Shown: one piece after another, positions 42,940-50,015 of the stretch
Layout: every line of letters starts with the position of its first letter
Numbering within the stretch: the stretch's first letter is position 1
Assembly: GCF_017942225.1 (NCBI RefSeq)
Contig: NZ_JAGKSD010000015.1
Location: forward strand, 1 to 57,530
DNA: 57,530 nt
Direction of reading: 5' to 3'
Origin: Corynebacterium sp. Marseille-P3884
Lineage (GTDB): Bacteria > Actinomycetota > Actinomycetes > Mycobacteriales > Mycobacteriaceae
Translations under genes and position numbers: made by a program
Notes under the pieces: model-generated
The model's input: only the letters and a program-made list of their open reading frames with translations
What the model was told of the DNA's origin: nothing
Databases searched by the model: none

Positions 42940-42962
42940 AACGTTGAACTTGAACTCGACGG
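42937..42962 (-). repeat. VEFKFNV-stop repeat, copy 2
   Basis: The minus strand reads TVEFKFNV and a stop; plus sequence TTAAACGTTGAACTTGAACT. It overlaps the right arm of the HigA operator. See the finding on four copies. Confidence 0.55.
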
Positions 42963-43018
42963 TATCTCGTTGCAAAGTTACTCCCTCTCGTTAACACCAT
43001 CAAAAGGAGTGTTATCCA

Positions 43019-43267
43019 ATGAAAGCGTTCGGCTTCTTAAGCTTCGGGCATTACGCCTTCGGCAGCTAGTGCGGGCCATCTGCGGAAAAGATCGCCAAGA
43101 CTCGTCTGGAGATCACCCAGGCTGCGGACGAAATCGGCGTGAACAATGCGTCCTTCCGAGTCCACCACTTCGCGCTGCAGGCCTCCGCCCCGATGCCGCT
43201 GCTGTGTGCTATCGCGGCCACCACCAAGATCATCGAGGTGGGCACCGGCGGCATCGACATGCGCTAG
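43019..43267 (+). pseudogene. N-terminal fragment of LLM-class flavin oxidoreductase
   Basis: From ATG 43019, after AAAGGAG, the frame reads KAFGFLSFGHYAFGS, a TAG, then in the same frame EKIAKTRLEITQAADEIGVN, then NASFRVHHFALQASAPMPLL, ending IEVGTGGIDMR and a stop at 43267. This is the N-terminus of a luciferase-like monooxygenase with an early in-frame stop and a missing middle. The matching C-terminus lies upstream at 36995. Confidence 0.82.
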
Positions 43268-43310
43268 CGCATATCGGGGTTGTAGCGTTTGAGTCATTGA
43301 CTCCCGCCGT

Positions 43311-43700
43311 CTACAAGTACCTACACACTTGATCGGTGCTGCACGTTTCAGGATCCGGGTGCGCGGCGTCCTGGCTAAGGTCCGCGATAGTGTCGCGCAG
43401 CACGGAGAGCTGCGCGATCTGCTGCTCGATCTCAGCGAGGCGCACGTCAAGCAGGTCGCGCACGTGCTCGCAGGGCGCATGGCCGCCGTCGCGGATGTCG
43501 AGGATCTGGCGGATCTGGGCGAGGGTGAGGCCCGCGGCCTGGCCGCGGTGGATGAAGTCGATCCGAGCGACCGTCTCGGGCGCGTAGTCGCGGTATCCGG
43601 ACGGCGTGCGCTCGGTCGGGGGCAGAAGGCCCTGTTCCTCGTAGAAGCGAAGGGTCTTCGCGGTAGTGCCCGCCCTCTCGGCGAGTTCTCCGATCCACAT
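43311..43700 (-). CDS. merR: MerR-type mercury regulator
   Basis: A 129-residue MerR-family activator/repressor. The winged HTH is at residues 1-70 (IGELAERAGTTAKTLRFYEEQGLL). Cys77, Cys119 and Cys125 with a dimerisation helix between match the three-Cys mercury pocket of MerR in spacing type. It is divergent from merA and binds the promoter between them. Actinobacterial length is normal. Confidence 0.88.
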   Translation of the reverse strand: MWIGELAERAGTTAKTLRFYEEQGLLPPTERTPSGYRDYAPETVARIDFIHRGQAAGLTLAQIRQILDIRDGGHAPCEHVRDLLDVRLAEIEQQIAQLSVLRDTIADLSQDAAHPDPETCSTDQVCRYL

Positions 43701-43724
43701 TGCTGTCTCCCTCCGTGGCCGCGC

Positions 43725-43756
43725 TTGACCTTCCCCTGCACTGGAAGGTCCAGTAT
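43725..43756 (+). promoter_or_regulatory. MerR-type operator/promoter of merA
   Basis: The -35 TTGACC (43725-43730) and the -10 CAGTAT (43751-43756) are 20 bp apart, the long spacer typical of MerR-activated promoters. The dyad GACCTTCC (43727-43734) and GGAAGGTC (43743-43750) lies between them. Confidence 0.82.
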
Positions 43757-43798
43757 GGCTGAGACAGAGCAGAAAGCCAAGAGTTGACAGGAGTAGCG

Positions 43799-45220
43799 AT
43801 GCCTACGAAGTACGATCTCGCCATCATCGGATCGGGAGGCGGCGCGTTCGCCGCTGCGATCCGCGCCAGCACGCTCGGGAAGTCGGTGGTGATGATCGAG
43901 CGCGGGACGCTCGGCGGCACCTGCGTGAACACGGGCTGCGTCCCGTCGAAGGCGCTCATTGCCGCGGCCGGCGCGCGGCACGTCGCGGTCGACGCCGCAA
44001 CCCGGTTCCCCGGGATCGCGACGACGGCGGATCCCGTCGACATGCCCGCGCTGATCGCTGGGAAGCAAGCGTTGGTGGAGTCGCTGCGCGGCGAGAAGTA
44101 CGCCGACGTCACCGACTCCTACGGCTGGCAGGTCCTCCGCGGCGACGCCTCGTTCGTGGGCACCCCTAATGCGCCGGTTCTCGATGTTGCCGGATCCGAC
44201 GGAAGCGTCGAGACCATCGAGGCCCACCACTACCTGGTCGCGACTGGTTCTCGCCCGTGGGCACCGCCGATCGACGGCCTGGAGGAGACCGGATACCTGA
44301 CCTCGACCACGGCGATGGAGCTGACGGAGGTCCCCGAGTCGCTGCTGGTGCTCGGCGGCGGCTACGTCGCCCTGGAGCAGGCGCAGCTGTTCGCCCGCCT
44401 CGGCTCGCAGGTCACGCTGCTCGTGCGGTCCCGGCTCGCCTCGAAGGAGGAGCCGGAGGTGTCGAAGGCGCTCCAGGAGGTGTTCGCCGACGAGGGCATC
44501 CGCGTCGTCAGCCGCGCAGTGCCCACCCGGGTCTCCCGCGGCACGGGAGGCGAGGCCGTCGTGACCGCCGCCTTGTCCGGCGGCTCGCAGGAGTTCCGCG
44601 CCGACCAGGTCCTGGTCGCCCTCGGACGCCGTCCCGTCACCGATGGCCTGAACCTCGATGCGGTCGGGGTGAATACCGGAGACTCCGGCGAGGTGGTCGT
44701 CTCCGACCGGCTGCAGTCCTCGAACCCGCGGGTCTGGGCCGCGGGCGACGTGACCGGGCACCCCGAGTTCGTCTACGTCGCCGCCCACCACGGCACCCTC
44801 GTCGCCGAGAACGCGTTCGCCGACGCCGACCTGTCCGTCGACTACGCCCGCCTGCCGCGGGTGACGTTCACCGGGCCCGCGATCGGCGCGGTCGGGATGA
44901 CCGAGAAGGACGTCCTCGCCGCGGGGATCCGCTGCGACTGCCGCGTCCTGCCCCTGCACCACGTGCCCCGCGCCTTGGTGAACCGCGACACCCGCGGGTT
45001 CATCAAGATCGTCGTGAACGCCGAGACGAAAGAGATCCTCGGCCTGACCGCCGTCGCCAAGGACGCCGGGGAGCTCGCCGCCGCAGGCGTCCACGTGCTC
45101 GGCAGGACCGTCGCCGAGGTCGCCAACGCCTGGGCCCCCTACCTGACCATGGCCGAGGGCATCCGGATCGCCGCGAAGGCCTTCACCACCGACCCGTCGC
45201 TGCTGTCGTGCTGCGCATGA
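43799..45220 (+). CDS. merA: Mercuric reductase
   Basis: A 473-residue FAD-disulfide oxidoreductase that reduces Hg(II) to volatile Hg(0) with NADPH. The redox-active pair is in GGTCVNTGCVPSK (Cys42, Cys47). The C-terminal vicinal pair is in LLSCCA (Cys471, Cys472), the hallmark that separates MerA from dihydrolipoamide dehydrogenases. The N-terminal HMA (NmerA) domain is absent. ATG 43799 follows ACAGGAG. The very high GC and codon use, unlike the flanks, point to a donor such as another high-GC actinobacterium. The next small gene overlaps it. Confidence 0.95.
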   Translation: MPTKYDLAIIGSGGGAFAAAIRASTLGKSVVMIERGTLGGTCVNTGCVPSKALIAAAGARHVAVDAATRFPGIATTADPVDMPALIAGKQALVESLRGEKYADVTDSYGWQVLRGDASFVGTPNAPVLDVAGSDGSVETIEAHHYLVATGSRPWAPPIDGLEETGYLTSTTAMELTEVPESLLVLGGGYVALEQAQLFARLGSQVTLLVRSRLASKEEPEVSKALQEVFADEGIRVVSRAVPTRVSRGTGGEAVVTAALSGGSQEFRADQVLVALGRRPVTDGLNLDAVGVNTGDSGEVVVSDRLQSSNPRVWAAGDVTGHPEFVYVAAHHGTLVAENAFADADLSVDYARLPRVTFTGPAIGAVGMTEKDVLAAGIRCDCRVLPLHHVPRALVNRDTRGFIKIVVNAETKEILGLTAVAKDAGELAAAGVHVLGRTVAEVANAWAPYLTMAEGIRIAAKAFTTDPSLLSCCA

Positions 45221-45567
45221 ACGGCAACACAGGCAATCGGGGAGATCTCATCCTGAAGCAGACGATCAGCGCCGATCAGGACCGCGACGAATGGCGCGCC
45301 GGTCCCGTCGTCGCTGCAGTGACCGGGCTGCTCTTGCTGGCATGCTGCGCGCTTCCGTCGCTGCTCTGCTGCGGCCTGCCGTTCATCGCGGCGGGCGGAG
45401 CACTTGCAGGCGTCGGTGGGCTCCTCGGTAATCCCTGGATCATCGGTGCCGGGACCGCCGTCGTGATGGCCGTCATGGCGGGGATGCTCGTCAGGCTACG
45501 GCGGCGGCACCGGCGCCGCAGGTCCGGCTGCTGCGAAAATCCTTCGACCGCTGATCGGAACCGGTAG
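45217..45567 (+). CDS. Small Cys-rich membrane protein in mer operon (MerT-like role)
   Basis: A 116-residue protein starting at an ATG that overlaps the merA stop (ATGA). Two membrane helices carry Cys pairs ALLACCALPSLLCCGLP-type (Cys-Cys twice near 45-53), and a third CC pair is near the C-terminus (SGCCEN). Such Cys pairs in and near membrane helices occur in mercury transporters MerT/MerC/MerF. I infer a mercury-uptake function from its place and Cys pairs; the exact family is not identified. The longer frame on the same strand from 44257 is a shadow of merA. Confidence 0.72.
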   Translation: MNGNTGNRGDLILKQTISADQDRDEWRAGPVVAAVTGLLLLACCALPSLLCCGLPFIAAGGALAGVGGLLGNPWIIGAGTAVVMAVMAGMLVRLRRRHRRRRSGCCENPSTADRNR

Positions 45568-45589
45568 TTCGAGGGATCCAGCGATCACT

Positions 45590-45743
45590 GCCACCTGCGG
45601 AGGCCGCTGAAATCGAAGCCCGACGGGAGAAGGAGGAGCAAAAAGCGTTCGAATCAACCGGTGACGAGGATAATACTGAGGCTGGATCCCGGCCGTCGCG
45701 ACGCGGTCTCCGCTTCCGCCGAGACGAGAAAGGGTTGTGGGCA
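45590..45743 (+). pseudogene. Diverged second copy of the charged small-protein 3' half
   Basis: The bases from about 45590 match those at 41675-41824 (AAATCGAAGCCCGACGGGAG and CGACGCGGTCTCCGCTTCCGC) with about 20 percent differences. The 5' half is gone and the frame does not start here. It is followed by a copy of arfB in the same order as at 41.6 kb. Confidence 0.75.
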
Positions 45744-45758
45744 CCTAGGCTGGGCGGC

Positions 45759-46100
45759 ATGAACGACATGACCATAGCGCCCGGCCCGGGGATCCCCGAC
45801 GGTGCGGTCATCGCCGCCGATCTCGCGGAGCGTTTCGCGAAATCGTTGACTCCGGGCGGCCAGGGCGTCAACACGACGGACGGCAAAGTCCAGCTTTCCA
45901 TCGATGTCGCCGAATGCGCATCGCTTACCGACGCCCAGCGTCACCGTATCTCGCGCAACCTCGAGCACCGCCTAGACGGCTCCGTCTTTTACCGTGACTG
46001 CGTCGACTCAGCGGTCTGTGTTTCGCTAGTGGTCCTCTCGCTTGCACCTGCGACACAGCCTCGTGCCCCCCGGGCCGTAGCGTTCGGGGGAGCACAATAG
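45759..46100 (+). pseudogene. Frameshifted second copy of arfB
   Basis: The copy starts at ATG 45759 with NDMTIAPGPGIPDGAVIAAD and keeps the GGQ (TPGGQGVNTTDGK). It matches arfB at 41844 up to RLDGSV (about 45990), then a one-base difference (CTTTTACC against CCTCACC) shifts the frame and the basic tail is lost. It is about 15 percent different, so it came from a related strain or species and is not a recent duplication. Confidence 0.85.
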
Positions 46101-46154
46101 CCCCAGTCCTCATCACGTCCCGGGATCAAAGAGTTCATCGCAGAGGTTAAGCAC

Positions 46155-46180
46155 TACACGTTGAACTTGAACTCGACCAC
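46155..46180 (-). repeat. VEFKFNV-stop repeat, copy 3
   Basis: Minus strand reads NVVEFKFNV and a stop; plus is CACGTTGAACTTGAACTCGA. Located between the arfB relic and the VOC gene. Confidence 0.55.
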
Positions 46181-46236
46181 GTTCCGTAGCCGAATAACCT
46201 CTTGACCGGCACTCCTCCAGAGGGAAGCATGAAGGC

Positions 46237-46584
46237 ATGAACATCGAACGCATCGTCCCCAACCTCACGGTGGCAGACCTCCGCAGAAGCGTCGACGAAC
46301 ACGCTGCGGTCCTCGGTCTCGAGGTGGTCATGGATCACGGCTGGATCGTCACACTCGCCGATTCCAGAGGCTGTCAGCTGAATCTCCTCACGAGAGATGC
46401 CACAGCCCGCGAGAATCCCGATGTCTCAGTCTTCGTCAACGATGTCAAAGCCGCCTACGGTCGCGCTGTCGAGGCAGGTCGTGAAATCGTGCACCCTCTC
46501 ACGACCGAAGAGTGGGGCGTCACGCGCTTCTTCTACCGCGACGGATCAGGCAACGTCATCAACGTCGGCATGCATTCTCACTGA
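46237..46584 (+). CDS. VOC-superfamily bleomycin-resistance-like protein
   Basis: A 115-residue VOC protein starting MNIERIVPNLTVADLRRSVD, ending RFFYRDGSGNVINVGMHSH with the metal-ligand region. It may sequester or modify a small toxic compound; the ligand is unknown. It is distinct from the VOC gene at 41168. Confidence 0.83.
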   Translation: MNIERIVPNLTVADLRRSVDEHAAVLGLEVVMDHGWIVTLADSRGCQLNLLTRDATARENPDVSVFVNDVKAAYGRAVEAGREIVHPLTTEEWGVTRFFYRDGSGNVINVGMHSH

Positions 46585-46708
46585 GCATCGTCGTCGTACG
46601 AAGGCCACTAATCGCAGTCACGCGACGCGCACCGCCGCATCCACCACGAGCTCGGCACCGGCTGCCTGCGCACGTTGAACACGTCAACGACCGCCGCTAG
46701 CATCTACC

Positions 46709-46736
46709 ATACGATCGTATTATAGAGGAGGTCCGT
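46709..46736 (+). promoter_or_regulatory. Palindrome and ribosome site before DUF998 gene
   Basis: A perfect 12-bp palindrome ATACGATCGTAT (46709-46720) overlaps a TATTAT -10-like box, followed by AGGAGG at 46726-46731. A regulator of TetR or similar dimeric type may bind here. Confidence 0.5.
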
Positions 46737-46760
46737 ATAAAGCGGTACCGCGTCGGCGCG

Positions 46761-47462
46761 ATGGCCTGGGTGCTCAGCGCACTGGTGTTCCCGATTCAGT
46801 TGTTCGTGGCGCTGGGCTGGCCAAATCGCTACTCGCTTTCTCGCAACACCATCAGCGATCTCGGTGTGACCACCTGCGGGGAGTACTCCGAACTCGGTCA
46901 GCAGATACGTCAGGTGTGCTCGCCGGAACACGCGGTCTTCAACATCGGCATGGTCGCTTCCGGGGCTCTGGTCCTGCTCGGCGCGGTTGTCCTGCATGGA
47001 TACTGGACTCGGCTCGCCGGCCAGGCCGGAACCATCCTGATGGCGATCGCCGGAGCCTCGGTCATCGGCGTCGGCCTTCTCCCCTGGGACGTGTCGCCGG
47101 CAGCCCACGACGGCTTCGCCCTGCTTCAAGCCGCCGCGCAGTGGATGGCCATGGCGCTCATCGCCGTCGCCGCCGGGCCGGGCAGATTCCGGAAGGTCAC
47201 GGCCGCGGTCGTGATCCTCTCCGTCGCAAGCTTTATCATGTTCGCCGCAGCACTGGATGGGTACGAGATGCCTTGGATTGGGCTCGGCGGTGCCGAGCGG
47301 CTCTCCTTCGACTCGCTGACGCTCTGGACCGCGCTGACCGGCGTTGCCCTCATGAGGGCTCACAAGCTGTCCGCTCAGGTGCGGGAGCGGACCTCTCTGC
47401 GACGGCCATGCGACAGCACTGCTGTCTCGATGCGTGGGCCCTCCGCTGAGAACCGGACATGA
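46761..47462 (+). CDS. DUF998 membrane protein, start codon perhaps degenerate
   Basis: About 233 residues, six hydrophobic segments with the DUF998 pattern (YSLSRNTISDLGVTTCGEY, then a long loop and VLLGAVVLHGYWTRL). Function unknown. The first in-frame ATG (46761) is 29 bases past the AGGAGG at 46726-46731. An ATA at 46737 lies at the right distance from that site and continues in frame (KRYRVGAMAW), so the original start may have been ATG at 46737, now ATA. If so the gene is poorly translated or uses a rare start. Confidence 0.8.
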   Translation: MAWVLSALVFPIQLFVALGWPNRYSLSRNTISDLGVTTCGEYSELGQQIRQVCSPEHAVFNIGMVASGALVLLGAVVLHGYWTRLAGQAGTILMAIAGASVIGVGLLPWDVSPAAHDGFALLQAAAQWMAMALIAVAAGPGRFRKVTAAVVILSVASFIMFAAALDGYEMPWIGLGGAERLSFDSLTLWTALTGVALMRAHKLSAQVRERTSLRRPCDSTAVSMRGPSAENRT

Positions 47463-47469
47463 GCTTTCG

Positions 47470-47496
47470 GCTAAACGTTGAACTTGAATTCAACGG
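47470..47496 (-). repeat. VEFKFNV-stop repeat, copy 4
   Basis: Minus strand reads RHSVEFKFNV and a stop; plus is TAAACGTTGAACTTGAATTC. It sits at the left edge of the low-GC erm region. Confidence 0.55.
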
Positions 47497-47715
47497 AGTG
47501 TCGTCGATAAATGACTATTCGATGCGCAAAGTACAACGAAATACCGCTAGAAACAGACAACATATGGGGGTGCACAGAAACACATATAGGTTCTGCGGAA
47601 AACCTATAGGGTGCGTCGCTAAAAACCGCTGTGCGCGAAAAACATAAAGGGTTTACGGACCCGGTCCCAGACCCCTCAATACTCTGAGCCGGAAGAATGG
47701 AAAGTGGAAGGTTGA
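47497..47715. other. Gene-free AT-rich spacer with short palindromes
   Basis: No gene is supported. CACATATAGGTTCTGCGGAA and the following AAACCTATAGGG form a small inverted repeat (TATAGGTT/AACCTATA). GC content drops visibly from about 47.5 kb, marking the boundary of the erm region. Confidence 0.5.
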
Positions 47716-48189
47716 TGTATCCCCACTATTTATTTTTTCCGTTTTTCGGAGTACATCGGGAGCTACAACTGCGGACCAGCTCTGTGTGAACTAGATGAGA
47801 AGGCGCAGCAGCGAATCATCGACGCTGGACAGTTGGTGCTGCGGGCACGCGAGCGGCACCCCCAGCGGTCACTCGCGGAGCACTACAACCCGTTATCGAT
47901 GGACCCAATTCTGCTCAAGGCTCACAACAACTTGGACCGGGAAGTCGATAAGGCTTTCGATGTGGCACGCAAACTCACCAACGAGCGCCAGCGCCAGGAG
48001 CTACTGTTCGCCAGCTACGGGGAGTTGGCGAGGGGCTATGTCTCCTCGCTTTCATCAAAATCGAAACCACCAGCAGGGTCGTTCCCCGTGCGGGTGATTT
48101 TGATCGGTCCCGCTGCTGGGTGTAGAACCCTGTCGCTGGCAACGCCGGGAACTATGACTGTGCCCGACGAGAACACGTCACTGCCATAA
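47716..48189 (+). pseudogene. C-terminal remnant of a DNA methyltransferase
   Basis: The open frame reads CELDEKAQQRIIDAGQLVL, then RARERHPQRSLAEHYNPLSM and PILLKAHNNLDREVDKAF. This resembles the C-terminal end of type IIL/YeeA-like class I methyltransferases (D-E-K, then LYDPL-type motif, then AHxxLDRAVD). No catalytic part is left and no start can be recognised, so it is a truncated gene. The frame stops at 48189. Assignment is from memory of the family. Confidence 0.6.
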
Positions 48190-48259
48190 CGCGGCTCACG
48201 GTAGACGAACATGGGTCGTTCACTACTACTGGTGGATTTCGGTTTTGGTGGTGGGGGGA

Positions 48260-49114
48260 TTACCGCCGCCGGCCTCGATTTTTCCGTTGAGGAGGGCGTT
48301 GACTACTTCCCGATTGTGAAATGGGCCGATGGCGCGGTGAAGAGGAACCAGTCACCTGGAAGAGATCGATCCAGTCGCTGGTGTGCAATCTGGGAGGTAG
48401 GGTTGCGGGGTCGATTCCTCGCGAGCGCAACCATGATTGTGTCTCTGAACGTGATGAAAACAACCCTGCCCTTCGGAGAATTTCCCCTATCCCGCGTCCC
48501 CGGGCGGTGAAAACGGTGTGCACCATCGCCTGAAAGGCTTTGCGTTGCTCTATCGGGATCTTCGGGTCACCCACCCGGCGGATCACTAAGATCCCCCCGT
48601 CAACGTTTGGCTGTGGCCGGAAAGCAGACCTTGGTACTCGGGAACCAAGGTGAAACGTGAACCATGGGGACCACTGAGCTGTCATCATCGTGCTTGCACC
48701 TACCCCGGCCCGGCGGCGAGCGACTTCCCACTGCATGAGGAGTACAGCGGCAGTCCATGCCGGCGCATGCAACAACTTTCGAAGAATGGCAGTGGTGAGG
48801 TGAAAGGGAATGTTTCCCACAATGACGCAGGGAGTGGCGGGTAACGGGAAGTTGAGGAAATCATCATGGACCACTTCGACCGACGCCGAGGCGGTCTTTT
48901 TTGTGAGTTTGGCAGCTAGTTTTGCGTCTACCTCAACTGCCGTTATTGCCCTCCCCAAGTGGGATATCGGGTGAGTGAGGGCACCGCTTCCTGGCCCGAT
49001 CTCAATGATGGGGCCGGAGGTTTGTTTTACAAGATCGACGATGGAGTTGATGATCTTGTGGTCTGTGAGAAAATTTTGGCCATGTTCGTGACGGCCGTAT
49101 CCGTATGTAGACAT
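48260..49114 (-). CDS. erm(X): Erm(X) 23S rRNA adenine N6-methyltransferase
   Basis: A 284-residue methyltransferase that dimethylates A2058 of 23S rRNA and gives macrolide-lincosamide-streptogramin B resistance. The N-terminal GRHEHGQNFLTDHKIINSIV and the SAM motif EIGPGSGALTHP (near 50) are followed by the catalytic VGNIPFHLTTAIL (the N-I-P-F motif, near 110). The length and the basic tail RPPQRKNRGRRR match Erm(X) of corynebacteria. ATG 49114 is 7 bases from GGAG, which is buried in a hairpin. An IS1249-like element follows upstream, the association seen in Tn5432. Confidence 0.96.
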   Translation of the reverse strand: MSTYGYGRHEHGQNFLTDHKIINSIVDLVKQTSGPIIEIGPGSGALTHPISHLGRAITAVEVDAKLAAKLTKKTASASVEVVHDDFLNFPLPATPCVIVGNIPFHLTTAILRKLLHAPAWTAAVLLMQWEVARRRAGVGASTMMTAQWSPWFTFHLGSRVPRSAFRPQPNVDGGILVIRRVGDPKIPIEQRKAFQAMVHTVFTARGRGIGEILRRAGLFSSRSETQSWLRSRGIDPATLPPRLHTSDWIDLFQVTGSSSPRHRPISQSGSSQRPPQRKNRGRRR

Positions 49115-49121
49115 CAGGTGT

Positions 49122-49169
49122 GCTCCGTGGAGTTGAAACGGAGCCGGGCATGGCAAATGGCCGCCCGGC
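49122..49169 (-). promoter_or_regulatory. erm(X) translational attenuator hairpins
   Basis: On the transcript, GCTCCGT and ACGGAGC (49122-49128 with 49138-49144) form a stem that buries the GGAG ribosome site of erm(X). A second stem GCCGGGC and GCCCGGC (49143-49149 with 49163-49169) is adjacent. Stalling on the leader peptide would free the site, as is known for erm genes. Confidence 0.85.
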
Positions 49170-49215
49170 TAAAGGACCGGAGCGGTTTCTAACCTGCGGG
49201 AGGGAGAAAACCGCC

Positions 49216-49263
49216 TTAGCGGCTGGTGAGCGGCCGCATGAAAACGGAACCTGAAATCAACAT
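49216..49263 (-). CDS. Erm leader peptide
   Basis: A 15-residue peptide MLISGSVFMRPLTSR and a stop, at the position of Erm(X) leader peptides that stall the ribosome when a macrolide is bound and so open the attenuator hairpin. The promoter gives an mRNA starting at or next to the ATG, so it appears leaderless. Confidence 0.85.
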   Translation of the reverse strand: MLISGSVFMRPLTSR

Positions 49264-49269
49264 GGGCCT

Positions 49270-49299
49270 ATCGTATCCAATTAATTTCGCAGGGTCCAA
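49270..49299 (-). promoter_or_regulatory. erm(X) leader promoter
   Basis: On the minus strand the -35 TTGGAC (49299-49294), 18-bp spacer and -10 TACGAT (49275-49270) lie seven bases before the leader ATG at 49263, so transcription would begin at about that ATG. Confidence 0.75.
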
Positions 49300-49792
49300 T
49301 ACGGTGAGAAAGAAGACAACCGCACCGCAACAGTGCAAGACCTCTCTGGATTGGAATTTAATTGAACATGGGTTTGGGGTACGACGCGCCCTACTCGGAG
49401 TGGCACGGACACTACGGCTGCGCGCCCACACACAACAGTAAAGAGCTCGGCAATGCACAGACACGTAACGAGAGCGCCACAAATGTATGTACGTTTAAGT
49501 TACAGCATCGACACTGACGCTCCACATGGAGGGACGGCCGCAGCCCTGCAGCAAGCACACGGCAGGGTGTCTGCTTCGGGCGACGTGAAATTACGCAGAA
49601 AAATACGAAACACATCACCGCAGGTCACGGTAGGTATTTGCGGGTCATTTCGTAATCCCGTAAACGAAAAGAACAAAACTACGAAACACAAAAACATACG
49701 TTGAGCAGCGTAAATGGTTTTCGTTTCGTAATTTTTCCACTTTTTGAAGAAAATCTAAATAAGAAGAGACACCTTGATTGCGATTGTGTCCC
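49300..49792. other. Gene-free segment before the tandem repeat
   Basis: No coding frame is convincing. The TACGAAAC/GTTTCGTA motif appears at about 49604, 49680 and 49724, the same iteron-like motif that is dense to the right. GC is low and a few weak ORFs on both strands look random. Confidence 0.4.
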
Positions 49793-50015
49793 GTGTCACA
49801 TAGCTGCAACCCCTGCAGCGTGCCCTCAACGAGGACGCTCTGTGTCGTAGACATGTGCCTGCAATGCGTGTCTGTGTCTCTCTCTTAAAAGGTTTGGGTC
49901 GAAATACCGCAAAATTACGAAACACCGCCGAAATGTGACGTGTCTATGCAGGTCACAGCGTTATCGCGTGTCTCGTAGTTTTGTTCTTTTCGTTTGCGGA
50001 AATCACGAAACCGCA

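Noticed and set aside
43037..45567. Long frames on both strands through merR and merA, including a 436-codon plus-strand frame from 44257
   Set aside because: They are shadows of the mer genes in very GC-rich DNA; only the 45217-45567 tail in that frame is real, from the ATG overlapping the merA stop.
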